Counted from the first letter of the stretch, positions 18,201-26,675 are shown. The stretch is 64,000 nucleotides of DNA from an uncultured Planctomycetaceae bacterium (GCA_943787265.1 CALSLT010000002.1:1-64000); one strand, 5' to 3'. The notes: a model not told the origin generated them from the letters alone. Numbers and translations are program-made.

Positions 18201-19184
18201 AGTCTTGGTCAGCGGGTCTTCTACGAAGAAGGTTCGTGCTACACCTGTCACCGGGATCACGGAGAAGGGATCGTTCGAATCTATCCTCCGCTGGTGGGAA
18301 GCGAATGGGCGACTGGTGACGAGGATCGACTGATCAAACTGACGATGCACGGCATCTGGGGGAAGATTCGAGTTCGCGGAAAAATGTTTGAAACGGCTCG
18401 CGGCGTTCCGCCGATGACTGCGATTGGAAACTTCTTTACGGATGCGGAAGTTGCAGGAGTCCTCACTTACGTTCGGAACAGTTGGGGCAACAACGCCAGT
18501 GCGATCACCGAGGAACACGTGAAGCGAATTCGAGCAGAAACGAAGGGGCGTCGTCGCTTCTACAGTCCGGAAGAACTGATCGAAATGCATCCGTTCGAGG
18601 AAGGAAGTCGACCGCCTCTTGTCGCGGAAGAACCCGCGAACGAAAAACTTGAGAAGGAACTCCTTGCGGAATCGTTGGCCGAACTCGTCAGCGATGCGTG
18701 GAAACAGGGGGACGCCACCAAAGGGGCCAAGGTCTTCTATCGCGAAAAAACGGCCTGCGCCACCTGCCACGACGCCAAGACTGACTTCCAGCTTGGGCCT
18801 AAACTGACCCTGCCACGCGAACAGGCTACGGAAGAGTTTCTGGTTCAGTCGATCCTCAAACCTTCCGCGTCAATTCTCAAAGGCTTCCAGTCGGTGACCG
18901 TAATCACTGACGAAGGAGCGGTTGTCTCTGGGTATCTCGTTGAGAAGAACGACGAGACGATCACGTTGAGCATGGTCGCACAAAAAGGTAAACGGCGAGA
19001 AATTCCAGTCGACGAAATCGATGAAATGGTCGAGTCGCCGCTTTCCACTATGCCGGCCGGACTGACAAAGTCCTTCAAGGATCGTGGCGAATTCCTCGAC
19101 CTTGTTCGATTCGTTTTGGAAGTCAATCGGGGCGGGACTTCAAAACTTCGAGAGCTGAGGAAGAAAGCAAACGTCAGGCGTTAG
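15216..19184 (+). CDS. SGNH-hydrolase/beta-propeller/HEAT/dihaem cytochrome c protein (PVC-type haem-binding)
   Basis: About 1322 residues from ATG 15216, which begins a standard signal peptide (MKKLLHSANH, hydrophobic to about 34). An in-frame ATG at 15162 would add 18 residues. Order: SGNH-like domain (about 85-310; block I reads FLGNSLAAR, the final block NGVHLSATGY); dehydrogenase-type beta-propeller (about 440-780; LPDGYEASLFASE, DTDGDGRADKE, GGVWRFDP); HEAT-like helices (about 790-960); a first cytochrome c motif CYTCH (Cys1008-His1012); a second CATCH (Cys1181-His1185) with the C-terminal domain typical of the Pirellula/Verrucomicrobium haem-binding family. Such proteins are thought to be periplasmic oxidoreductases, perhaps for sugars. 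It ends convergent to the M14 gene. Confidence 0.87.
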   Translation: MKKLLHSANHPVMFCSVAIGSCLILLASHSVADQKAGEKSVSPDVITTVTPNETQKNDAVRPEFLQPVPVEKKATPTSLPIKPRDGETIVFLGNSLAARMEHYNFFEASLHKQFADKQITFRNMGFPGHTPAFRPEAGTNDPWAFPGAKEFRPDIKAHYGKGHYPSPDEWLTIVKANTIVAFFGFNESFDGVEGLDNFKNELSAFVDHTLSRSYERAETAPRLVLATPIAMQQHSDYFLPSADERNALLKKYADVVQTVADQKKVGFLDLFSPTHEWFRTSKEPLTINGVHLSATGYQKLAPVIMQQLFGKDVKPTNQGTLLQEAVQDKAWFWRNDYRMLNGVHAYGQRWAPYGNFNYPEEIEKIRQMTVLRDQNIWAIVQGKSATINVDDSVTRPLTPIETNYQISVKNGSTEFLKAEKEALETFTLPDGYEASLFASEQQFPNLGNACQMRFDNRGRLWVSTLPSYPHYKPGDVKPNDMLLIYEDTDGDGRADKEIVFADGLHMPIGFELAPEGVYLSQEPFLVLLKDTDGDDRADQTEYLIDGFDPHDTHHAISAFDVDHGNGIYMCEGRFLHSQVETPWGPQRMTDGGVWRFDPSSWKVERVMQTDVSNPWGVAHDEYGQTFVNDASGGNHYWMLGYSIKVPHAAEVPKVGKFNYEHHTRPTSGAEFIHSRHFPEEVQGDYVYTNSIGFLGIKQLDTFEDGSEIKGKFRQNLIQSIDGNFRPCDLEVAPDGSLYFIDWHNTLIGHMQHSARDPLRNSEYGRIYRIKHSERPLLDPPKVAGAGIDQLFENMKLPEVNARKRSHRELRGHDKDAVIAAATRFAKQNENDERLVLEALWATWGQQAPSVELLDQCLSAKDHRVRAAAVRVVRHCLHILDNPDGYLRRAAADDHSRVRLEALAAASWLGGEAGAEVLLAVASQKTDSWIRNALNSAMLLLKPEVEKQISNGRFKSESLSIDYDELLTGKLEGALKPKDYRTKSKKFRDKNFARQYSLGQRVFYEEGSCYTCHRDHGEGIVRIYPPLVGSEWATGDEDRLIKLTMHGIWGKIRVRGKMFETARGVPPMTAIGNFFTDAEVAGVLTYVRNSWGNNASAITEEHVKRIRAETKGRRRFYSPEELIEMHPFEEGSRPPLVAEEPANEKLEKELLAESLAELVSDAWKQGDATKGAKVFYREKTACATCHDAKTDFQLGPKLTLPREQATEEFLVQSILKPSASILKGFQSVTVITDEGAVVSGYLVEKNDETITLSMVAQKGKRREIPVDEIDEMVESPLSTMPAGLTKSFKDRGEFLDLVRFVLEVNRGGTSKLRELRKKANVRR

Positions 19185-19212
19185 ACCTGTTTGCGGATTC
19201 GGCACGATTAAC

Positions 19213-19269
19213 GAGAATTCCTTGCAGACGTTCTGTAAGGGGTTCTTGAAAACGTCCATGCGAATTCTC
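19213..19269. terminator. Interrupted stem-loop between convergent genes
   Basis: GAGAATTC (19213-19220) pairs with GAATTCTC (19262-19269). Inside it GCAGACGTT (19224-19232) pairs with AACGTC and TGC (19251-19261) with a short bulge. The result is a 17-bp interrupted stem between two genes that end facing each other. There is no T-run, so intrinsic termination is only possible, not clear. Confidence 0.4.
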
Positions 19270-19371
19270 AACAGTCTCATGCGCTGACGAGTGAACGTGG
19301 GGGTCTTCCGCGGCTGGTGAGATATCCATTGGTCGTTATCTCGTTGTTGATGTTGTCAGCGTTACTGAACG

Positions 19372-20982
19372 CTACTCCTGCAGCTTGTCGAGAACTTCCT
19401 GAGGCGGGGCCCAGCCAATTCGTCGTACCTCGTCCGGAGTGTATTCACAGGAAATCATAAACAGGTCCTGCGTTGCTGCACGCTTTGGTGGAATGTTGAT
19501 CTGCACCTGCGTGAAACCATTTGCACGCCACGATTGCCACCCATCGAGTGAGTCGCGTTTCAATATGTGTCCGTTAAGCCGGACTGCGTCGATCGTTGGG
19601 TTCTGATACGGAAGACGTAGACGAAATCCGATGCCGTGTTTGATGGCCTCGGCGGGTTTGTCGGTGATTCGTGCCTTGTCGATGGCAAGCAAGACTTCAG
19701 GACCGCTTCTCACCAGTTTCTGAAACGCATCGTGATCGACGTCGTCTCGTGACGAAACGGTTGCCAGAAACTGATCAAGGTCTTTGTGCATCGCGGCCGC
19801 GGCTGAGGATGATGTTGCGACGAAGTAGGTATCCCGACCGTCGGTTTGCGGATACAGCACGGACTGCGTGAACTGCCCCTGTCTTTGCCAGAGTTCGACT
19901 CGGCTGCGACGCCGCGCGGCGGGAGTCGCTCCGTAGGATGTGACGTAGTGCCCGATAAACGCTTTGACTCGATCAACCGGGTATCCCTCGTAGCGTTCCT
20001 GCTGCCAGCGATGATTTCCGATGTCAATCAGTCCTCGCAGCCGAGCTAAACCACTCTGTTCCCAACCCACTTCGAACGCGCTGACCATCGTGTGGTACTT
20101 CGCGTATCCATACTGAGCTGTGTAGAAGTTCGACTGACCTCGCCAGGTTCGGTCGGCGATTGGGTTCATTACGGGTCCGTGGAACGATCGCTGCCCGTCA
20201 GCTTCAAAACGATCGGATGGGAAACCGGCTTTGACTCCGGCATCGATAATCGCTTCAGTGACTCGCCAGTCCCACGGCCTGAGTGCGTAGTTCGAGTAGG
20301 CCGAGCCTGTGACCTCAAACATGATCTGCCCCTGGTACCGCGTACGGTCACCGAGCTTTTCCAGAGGGTATTCCTGGAGCCCGGTGCCGTGCATGTCCGC
20401 GTGGACGTCGGGTTGCCAACGGTCAACAACGTCGAGAACGGCTTTGACTTCAGGAGCTTTGTCTTTTGACTTGTACTCAAGTTTCTTCAAATCCCAGTGG
20501 GCTGGCCCGCCGCCGGTATAAGGATCGATCTTCGCCGCGTTGAGAAATCGATCGGTGCGGAAGAACGCCTCGGGATGATTGATCGGCATGACGAGCACGA
20601 TCTGTTTGCGGCGTGTATCGCGTGCCTGCTTTGAATCGCCCAGCAACCATTCCATAAAATGCATGACTGTGGTTGTGCCGGAACGTTCGGGACCACCGTG
20701 CAGCGACGTCACCAAGGCGACCTGTTTTAGTTTGTCGTCGACGCTTGGATCGGTGATCTTCAGCAGATGAATTCCCAGTCTATCGGCAGACTCACCGATA
20801 CGGTCGACCTTTAGAATTTCGGAATGTTTGCGAGCCCAGAATTGGAGCGTCGCCTCATACTCTTTAAGCGTGATTCGATGCACACGTTCCGGGTTCGCGT
20901 CGGCAGCGAACAATGGAGATGCCGGGACACTGAACCGGCATACTGCCAGAATTAACGAAGCTGCAATTCCTACTCGCATCAT
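19372..20982 (-). CDS. Exported M14-family-like zinc carboxypeptidase
   Basis: 536 residues from ATG 20982; the next codon is also ATG and lies better spaced from GGAAGGA. It has a signal peptide (about 4-27, ending LFAAD). The M14 fold is suggested by SLHGGPERSG (His95 and Glu99 as candidate zinc ligands), DVHADMHGTG (third ligand region) and the C-terminal SAFEVGWEQSG (candidate catalytic Glu). The first motif reads HxxxE rather than the usual HxxE, one residue longer. The last ~120 residues form a beta-rich tail (FRLRLPYQNPTIDAVRLNG). The start overlaps the sulfatase stop as TGATG (20980-20984), so the two are translationally coupled. A peptidase or amidase acting with a sulfatase suggests a peptidoglycan- or proteoglycan-like substrate, but this is inference. 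Confidence 0.75.
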   Translation of the reverse strand: MMRVGIAASLILAVCRFSVPASPLFAADANPERVHRITLKEYEATLQFWARKHSEILKVDRIGESADRLGIHLLKITDPSVDDKLKQVALVTSLHGGPERSGTTTVMHFMEWLLGDSKQARDTRRKQIVLVMPINHPEAFFRTDRFLNAAKIDPYTGGGPAHWDLKKLEYKSKDKAPEVKAVLDVVDRWQPDVHADMHGTGLQEYPLEKLGDRTRYQGQIMFEVTGSAYSNYALRPWDWRVTEAIIDAGVKAGFPSDRFEADGQRSFHGPVMNPIADRTWRGQSNFYTAQYGYAKYHTMVSAFEVGWEQSGLARLRGLIDIGNHRWQQERYEGYPVDRVKAFIGHYVTSYGATPAARRRSRVELWQRQGQFTQSVLYPQTDGRDTYFVATSSSAAAAMHKDLDQFLATVSSRDDVDHDAFQKLVRSGPEVLLAIDKARITDKPAEAIKHGIGFRLRLPYQNPTIDAVRLNGHILKRDSLDGWQSWRANGFTQVQINIPPKRAATQDLFMISCEYTPDEVRRIGWAPPQEVLDKLQE

Positions 20983-22514
20983 CAGTCCTTCCCTCGTGTG
21001 ACTTTGCCGGACTTTTTGTTGGTCCATGTAAACGCCTTGTAGTCGAATCGGAACGCACCCTTGGTCGGCGCGGAAGGCGCCCAGTCCTTTGCGATCCAGC
21101 CTGCGAGTTCTTTTCGAACTGCCGCGTGTTCCGGACTGGCGGCGAGGTTCTTCCATTCATGAGGGTCCGTTTCGTGATCGTACAGTTCCTCGCCACCGTC
21201 GTGGTACCGGATGAAACGGTATCGGTCTGACCGGACAGCAGCGTTGCCTCGCCGATACTCGATCACAGCGGGGCGATTCCAATCAACATTGGGATTTCGC
21301 AGTAGCGGAACCAGCGACTTGCCATCATGAGAGTCGATGGAGTCGAGTCCGGCCAGCTCATTCAGCGTCGGGTAGAGGTCGAGCAGACTGACGGGGCGGC
21401 TGCACGTGCCGGGGCGGTATCCCGGAGCGCAGACGATAAACGGTACTCGTGTTGATTCTTCCCAGAGAGTCGACTTGTGCCAGTGCTGCTTCTCGCCGAG
21501 ATGCCAGCCGTGATCCGACCACAACACAACAATCGTGTTATCAGCGTCGGGGCTCTTGTCCAGCGCATCGAGAACGTGGCCGAGTCGATCGTCGGCACAC
21601 GTGATGCTGGCGAGGTATGCTCGGACCGCGTGCTTCCACGTGTCGGCTTTCCGGATTGTGTCAAAGTCACCCCGACGGTCCTTTGCCAGCTTCAACCCTG
21701 CGGCGGGTAGGTCGTCGAGATCACCGTCCATGACGGGTGGAAGAACAATCTCGTCGAGTGTGTACTTATCGAAATACTTCTGCGGCACGTACCAGGGCAG
21801 GTGAGGACGGAACAGCCCGCAGGCCAGGAAGAAGGGAGCATCCGAATCGCCGGTCCGCTGCCTGAGAAAATCAACGGTGAAGTCGGTCGTTACAGCATCG
21901 TCGTACTGGTGGTCCTCGATGGGCAGCGGCCCCCAGTCGTTCTCATGGCCAAGCTTCTTCACGCCGCTGAACGGGAATCCGGCTGGGTACGGCGTGTGCT
22001 TCGACCACGGATAGTTCAGTTTGACTCCGCGGAACCAAGGATCTTCCTGAAAGGTTAGCCGCCGAAAATCATCCCATTGATTCGGCGGATGATTGCCGGC
22101 GGTATGGTGAAAGATCTTGCCAGCTCCGGCGACACGGTATCCGTGATTGCGAAAGTGCTGGGGGATCGTGACCACGTTGGGAAGGTTCGGCAGCCACCAG
22201 TGGCCGTTGTCGTAGAGCCCCGTCGTGGAAGGACGCATTCCAGTCAGGATCGCAGCTCGCGACGGAGCACACTTTGGCGAGGCACAATGTGCGTTTGTAA
22301 ACAGCACGCCTCGTTCGCCAAGCCGATCGATATTCGGCGTGTGAACCTGACCTTCATATCCGCCGAGGCAATTGACCCAGTCCTTCATGTCGTCAACACA
22401 AAGAAACAGGACGTTTGGCTTCGGCGTTGCGCCGTCGGCACGCCCACCTGCGAAGACGATCGCCGTTATGCAGAACCATTGAAGCAGCGGGAATCGCGGC
22501 GAACGTAAACTCAT
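20982..22514 (-). CDS. Secreted sulfatase, iduronate-2-sulfatase-like
   Basis: 510 residues with a signal peptide (about 7-29). Sulfatase motifs: FLCVDDMKDW (Asp41-Asp42), CAPSR (Cys82-Arg86), AGKIFHH, and VVLWSDHGWHLGEKQHWHK. The GKIFH variant and the WSDHGWHLGE block are typical of iduronate-2-sulfatase-like and choline-sulfatase-like enzymes, rather than the GKWHLG form of the other three sulfatases here. It is coupled to the M14 carboxypeptidase by a TGATG overlap. It is divergently oriented from the ELM1-family gene, with about 270 bases between the two likely starts that probably hold both promoters. Confidence 0.88.
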   Translation of the reverse strand: MSLRSPRFPLLQWFCITAIVFAGGRADGATPKPNVLFLCVDDMKDWVNCLGGYEGQVHTPNIDRLGERGVLFTNAHCASPKCAPSRAAILTGMRPSTTGLYDNGHWWLPNLPNVVTIPQHFRNHGYRVAGAGKIFHHTAGNHPPNQWDDFRRLTFQEDPWFRGVKLNYPWSKHTPYPAGFPFSGVKKLGHENDWGPLPIEDHQYDDAVTTDFTVDFLRQRTGDSDAPFFLACGLFRPHLPWYVPQKYFDKYTLDEIVLPPVMDGDLDDLPAAGLKLAKDRRGDFDTIRKADTWKHAVRAYLASITCADDRLGHVLDALDKSPDADNTIVVLWSDHGWHLGEKQHWHKSTLWEESTRVPFIVCAPGYRPGTCSRPVSLLDLYPTLNELAGLDSIDSHDGKSLVPLLRNPNVDWNRPAVIEYRRGNAAVRSDRYRFIRYHDGGEELYDHETDPHEWKNLAASPEHAAVRKELAGWIAKDWAPSAPTKGAFRFDYKAFTWTNKKSGKVTRGKD

Positions 22515-22785
22515 GAGCGGTCTGCCCCTTCGTGAGACTTCAATATCTGCAAGGCCGGGAATTTATGGCGTTCCGGGCTCAAATAGACGCTTCCAGTTGG
22601 CGACATCGTCTTTGAGTCTACTGCTCGCACGTCAAATTCACCCCTCCGTGGCCATACCGATCTCGTATTGTGGCGTTTCAAAAAACGGAACTACAGTACG
22701 AGGCTTCGCCGTTTTACCGTGCAGGATGCGGTCAGCGTGCGTCTATGGAAAAATTCCGAGCAACCAACAGGACAATCGAATCACC

Positions 22786-23931
22786 ATGGATGGTGAATTC
22801 TCACAATCTGAAGCGAATCCAGCTGACGGAAGTGCCGCCGGCTCCGAAGCGTTGTCATTGCATCGCAGCCGGGCCGCGCATCGTGACAGCACTCACGTGA
22901 ATTCTCACGCAGACGGAACTCCAGCCGTGACTGGCCGGTGCTGGTGTATCAGCAAAGGCATGGCTGGAATGAACAGCCAGACCGCCGGCCTTGCCAGTGC
23001 CGTCGGTTATCAGTCTCTTGAACAATGCAGTGCTGGCGAGCTCTCCAACGCCGCAGGGTACGAGTTCATCAATACCCGAATGGCCTTTCCGTGGAGCTGT
23101 TTGCCGTTCAGTATGATTCCGCAATCCGGACGAGTGCTCAAGCAGCCGGAAGCTCTCGAAGCATCGCCGCAACCGAGACTGGTTGTTTCGTGCGGCCGTC
23201 ATGGAGTAGTCCCGGCACTGTATTTGAAGAAGAAGCTTGGGCGAGACGTCTTCACCGTTCACATTCAGGATCCGAAGTGCGACACGTCCGGGTTTGACAT
23301 GGTGCTGATTCCGAAGCACGACCCAGGTCGTGGCCCCAATGTTTACCTGACGATGGGAGCGTTGCATAAAGTCACTCCAGAGAAGCTGGAAGCGGCTCGT
23401 CATACGCCCGAAGCAGCTCAGCTTGTCGATCCAATCCGACCGCTTGTGTCCGTGCTGCTGGGGGGCAAGAACGGCTACTACTCGTTTTCACAGGCGGACA
23501 TCGACCGTCTGTTTGAGAAGCTAAACCGGCTGGTTGACAAACAGAATGTTCGGTTAGCCGTGCTCACGTCGAACCGAACTCCAGTCGAAATCTGCACGCG
23601 TCTGGAAAGAGACTTCGGCGACAACCATTTCATCTGGAATGGCCAGGGAACAAACCCGTACTTCGAAGCTCTCGCCCTTGCAGACTACATCGTCGTTACC
23701 GGTGACTCGGTTTCGATGGTCACTGAAGCAACCGCCACCGGCCGGCCGGTTTTTGTCGAACACCTTACCGAGCGACGTACTGCTCGCCGCTTCCGCAAGT
23801 TTCACTCGATGTTCGAAGAGGCCGGACTGACTCGGCGTTTCGAAGGCGAACTTGCCGAGTGGGAATACGAACCACCGAACGACACTCCGAACGTCGCTCG
23901 CCTCATCCGAGAAAGAATGGCTGAACAATGA
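22786..23931 (+). CDS. ELM1-family (mitochondrial-fission-ELM1-like, DUF1022) glycosyltransferase-like protein
   Basis: 381 residues from ATG 22786. The frame is open from 22513, but upstream it overlaps the divergent sulfatase start and looks non-coding. The protein has an ELM1/DUF1022 layout: an N-terminal CWCISKGMAGMNSQ segment (usual form W-x-x-T-D-G-K-x-G), central LVVSCGRHGVVPALYLKK, HIQDPK, and a C-terminal Rossmann half with LLGGKNGYY, LTSNRTP, VVTGDSVSMVTEA and GRPVFVEHL. The last resembles nucleotide-sugar-binding GT-B folds. Bacterial members are often found near envelope-glycan genes; the reaction is unknown. Its stop overlaps the next start (ATGA 23928-23931), so it forms an operon with the 2OG-Fe(II) oxygenase-like gene. 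Confidence 0.82.
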   Translation: MDGEFSQSEANPADGSAAGSEALSLHRSRAAHRDSTHVNSHADGTPAVTGRCWCISKGMAGMNSQTAGLASAVGYQSLEQCSAGELSNAAGYEFINTRMAFPWSCLPFSMIPQSGRVLKQPEALEASPQPRLVVSCGRHGVVPALYLKKKLGRDVFTVHIQDPKCDTSGFDMVLIPKHDPGRGPNVYLTMGALHKVTPEKLEAARHTPEAAQLVDPIRPLVSVLLGGKNGYYSFSQADIDRLFEKLNRLVDKQNVRLAVLTSNRTPVEICTRLERDFGDNHFIWNGQGTNPYFEALALADYIVVTGDSVSMVTEATATGRPVFVEHLTERRTARRFRKFHSMFEEAGLTRRFEGELAEWEYEPPNDTPNVARLIRERMAEQ

Positions 23932-24581
23932 ACCTGTTATACGCTTTGAAAAACTCGACGACGCAGTTTGACTCTCCGTACACACATTGGGTCGTCGAGC
24001 AGCCGGTCACTTCGGAAGTACTGACCGAGGTTGTGACCACTCCGATGAACAAAGGCCCGCGAGCGTTCGACGGAACTCGAGCAGCCGACAACGGCGGCAA
24101 TGGCGTCGACGCCAAACTTCGCCTCTACATCACCGACGAAAATGTCGACGAGTTTCCGGCACTCGGTAAGATGATCGACGAACTACTGGCTCCGGACACT
24201 GTCATGCAGTTCGAAAAAATGCTGCAACGCGACCTGAGCGACGCTTACCTTCGCGTCGAAGCGATTGCCGACGTCGACGGTTTCTGGCTGAAGCCGCACA
24301 AAGACATCAAAGAAAAACTGATGTCGATGCTCGTCTACGTGAATATCTGGGGCGAAAACGAAGAACTCGGCACGGACATTTACGACGACGATCTGAACGT
24401 CGTGAAGACGATTCCGTACCGCAACAATCTCGGTTACCTGTTCGCTCCAGGCGACAACACCTGGCACGGCCTCGAAAAGAAAACGATCAACACGGTCAGA
24501 CGGTCAATCCTGATCAACTATGTGACGTTCGAAACGTGCTGGAAAGTGCCAGACACTCGCATGCAACGTGCGGCGGCGTAG
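23928..24581 (+). CDS. 2OG-Fe(II) oxygenase-like protein
   Basis: 217 residues. The putative Fe(II) ligands are an HxD pair in KPHKDIKEK (about residues 124-126) and a distal His in NTWHGLEK (about 182). An Arg nine residues on (NTVRRSILINY) would bind 2-oxoglutarate. This is the HxD...H...R arrangement of the prolyl-hydroxylase/phytanoyl-type superfamily. It is coupled by an ATGA overlap to the ELM1-family gene, so it likely hydroxylates a glycan or lipid made or exported by the same pathway. The substrate cannot be predicted. Confidence 0.72.
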   Translation: MNLLYALKNSTTQFDSPYTHWVVEQPVTSEVLTEVVTTPMNKGPRAFDGTRAADNGGNGVDAKLRLYITDENVDEFPALGKMIDELLAPDTVMQFEKMLQRDLSDAYLRVEAIADVDGFWLKPHKDIKEKLMSMLVYVNIWGENEELGTDIYDDDLNVVKTIPYRNNLGYLFAPGDNTWHGLEKKTINTVRRSILINYVTFETCWKVPDTRMQRAAA

Positions 24582-24688
24582 CTGCCGTTGTTCGGTGAGT
24601 CACTCCGCTGGACGGACAGCGACCATTGTTCGCACTACACTTTCGCGATCTGAAAACCGAAGAATTCTGCTCGTCGTGAAAGCCTGCT

Positions 24689-25759
24689 GTGACTGTTGAC
24701 GCTGACTCTATTCGATACATCCTCGCCCTCGAATCGTCGTGCGACGAGACTGCGGCTGCGGTGATCGATCGAGATTTGAATCCACTATCGAGCGTTGTCG
24801 CATCGCAGTACGAACTGCATCGTGACTACGGCGGCGTTGTTCCGGAGATCGCGTCGCGAGCACACGTACGTCGGGTGTTGCCGGTCATTGACGAGGCGTT
24901 GAAGGAAGCGGGGCTCGAACTTTCTGATATCGGAGCCGTGGCGGTCGCTACTCAACCTGGCCTTGTCGGATCGTTGCTGGTCGGGCTTACGGCAGCCAAG
25001 ACGCTGGCTCTGGTGCTCGACGTTCCGTTGATCGCCGTAAACCATATCGAAGCGCACATCTATGCGTGTCGGATGGCGGCTAAAGTCGACACGTTTCCGT
25101 GCATTGGCTTCGTCGTGAGCGGCGGGCACACAAACATCTATGACTGCACGAGTCCTGTCGACTTCGAGCTGATCGGTTCAACGATCGACGATGCGGCGGG
25201 AGAAGCGTTCGACAAGGTCGCGCAGATTCTGGACATCGGGTTTCCGGGTGGGCCAGCCGTTGAGGAAATTGCCAAAGACGGTGATCGAAAAGCGATCCGC
25301 TTTCCGAGGACGTTTCTTAAAGAGGACCGGCTTGAGTTCAGTTTCAGCGGCCTCAAGACAGCCGTCCTCTACACCGCGAACGGCGTCCCGGGTTCGCACG
25401 TAAAACCCGAGCCGCTGACGCCGCAACGAGTGGCCGACATCGCGGCGAGCTTTCAGGCTGCTGTCGTCGACGTTCTGGTTGGGAAATGTAAGCAGGCGTT
25501 GCAGCAACGAAATCGGAGCATTCTTTGTGTTGGCGGTGGCGTGGCCGCCAATTCACTGCTTCGTCACAAGCTCGAACAGATGACTCGGCGCGAAGGATCC
25601 CAACTATTCGTCGCTCCAATGTCGCTCTGCACTGACAACGCAGCGATGGCCGCGATCGCCTGGGAATCTCTCGATCGAGGCCACCTCGCCGACCTTGATC
25701 TGGACGTAACTCCCGGACTCGTTCGGCACCGAAAACAGAAGACGAAAGCGCGAAGCTGA
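24689..25759 (+). CDS. tsaD: tRNA N6-adenosine threonylcarbamoyltransferase TsaD
   Basis: 356 residues, usual family length (about 335-360). Starts at GTG 24689. Signatures: ILALESSCDETAAAV, VATQPGLVGSLLVGL, the metal-binding VNHIEAHIYA (His-x3-His), FVVSGGHTNIY, GEAFDKVAQILDIGFPGGPAVE, and FSFSGLKTAV. It transfers threonylcarbamoyl from threonylcarbamoyl-AMP to A37 of ANN-decoding tRNAs, with TsaB and TsaE, which are not in this window. It is alone in the direction of transcription, followed by the PIG-L gene after about 85 bases. Confidence 0.96.
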   Translation: MTVDADSIRYILALESSCDETAAAVIDRDLNPLSSVVASQYELHRDYGGVVPEIASRAHVRRVLPVIDEALKEAGLELSDIGAVAVATQPGLVGSLLVGLTAAKTLALVLDVPLIAVNHIEAHIYACRMAAKVDTFPCIGFVVSGGHTNIYDCTSPVDFELIGSTIDDAAGEAFDKVAQILDIGFPGGPAVEEIAKDGDRKAIRFPRTFLKEDRLEFSFSGLKTAVLYTANGVPGSHVKPEPLTPQRVADIAASFQAAVVDVLVGKCKQALQQRNRSILCVGGGVAANSLLRHKLEQMTRREGSQLFVAPMSLCTDNAAMAAIAWESLDRGHLADLDLDVTPGLVRHRKQKTKARS

Positions 25760-25844
25760 TCGAACTGGTGGCTTTCGAGTGACTGATGTTAAGGCGTCGT
25801 GAGTCTCCCGATTCCGAATGTGAAACATAAAGAGGAACCTTCGA

Positions 25845-26675
25845 ATGTCTGAAACACCTCTTCGAATTCTGGTCGTCGGTGCTCACCCCGACGATTGTGA
25901 GATCACCTGCGGCGGCACAGCGACTCTCTATCGACAAGCCGGACATGTCGTGAAGTTTGTCAGCGTCACGAACGGCGAGTCGGGGCACCACGAAATCTTT
26001 GGTGACGAGTTAATCGCCATTCGCCGTGCAGAAGCAAAAGCCGCGGCGGACACTGTTGGGATCGAATCCGAAGTTCTGGATTTCCGCGACGGTAGACTGG
26101 AACCGTCCTTCGAAGCCCGCTGCGTGCTGATCCGGCTGATCCGTGAATTCAATCCGGACCTCGTGCTGACGCACCGCCCGAATGACTACCACCCGGACCA
26201 CAGATACACATCTCAATTGGTCTGTGACGCCGCTTACATGGTGACCGTGCCACCGGTCGTCCCGGAGGTCCCCGCTCTGCAAGACAACCCGGCGATTGCC
26301 TACGTGGCGGACAACTTTCAGAAGCCGGCCCCGTTCGAACCAACTGTCGTTGTCGACATCGCTCCAACGATTGAATCGGCAGTCGACATGCTGCACTGCC
26401 ACACGTCGCAATTCTACGGCTGGCTGGCGTACAACCATAAATACGACAGTGAATTGCCAGAATCAGACGACGGTCGACGGCAATTTCTCGGACAGCTTTT
26501 TCGAGATCGAATCGGCGGCCTTGCCGACAGATTTCGCGAGAAGATTGTGGCAACGTACGGCGAAAAACGTGGCAACGAGGTTCAATGGGTCGAGGCCTTC
26601 GAACGCTGCGAATACGGCAGACCTTGGAATGACGAATTGATCCGGAAGTTGTTTCCGTTCGTACCCGGGGCTTAA
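25845..26675 (+). CDS. PIG-L family deacetylase
   Basis: 276 residues. Zinc-ligand motifs: VVGAHPDDCE (His-Pro-Asp-Asp near residues 13-17) and YHPDHRYTSQ (His-x2-His about 122-125), as in the PIG-L/LmbE/BshB family that removes N-acetyl groups from GlcNAc-type substrates. It also has VTNGESGHH and LTHRPNDY. It could be a BshB-type thiol-biosynthesis enzyme, a sugar deacetylase or a hydrolase of exogenous amino sugars; nothing in the neighbourhood decides. It follows tsaD in the same direction and starts at ATG 25845 after a GAGGAACC-like ribosome-binding site. Confidence 0.88.
   Translation: MSETPLRILVVGAHPDDCEITCGGTATLYRQAGHVVKFVSVTNGESGHHEIFGDELIAIRRAEAKAAADTVGIESEVLDFRDGRLEPSFEARCVLIRLIREFNPDLVLTHRPNDYHPDHRYTSQLVCDAAYMVTVPPVVPEVPALQDNPAIAYVADNFQKPAPFEPTVVVDIAPTIESAVDMLHCHTSQFYGWLAYNHKYDSELPESDDGRRQFLGQLFRDRIGGLADRFREKIVATYGEKRGNEVQWVEAFERCEYGRPWNDELIRKLFPFVPGA

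Noticed and set aside
19372-21156. Longer M14 gene reaching into the sulfatase
   Set aside because: The extra residues overlap the sulfatase C-terminus in another frame and precede an obvious signal peptide with start at 20982.
22513-22785. N-terminal extension of the ELM1-family gene back to 22513
   Set aside because: It would overlap the divergent sulfatase start and resembles no protein; ATG 22786 fits the family length.
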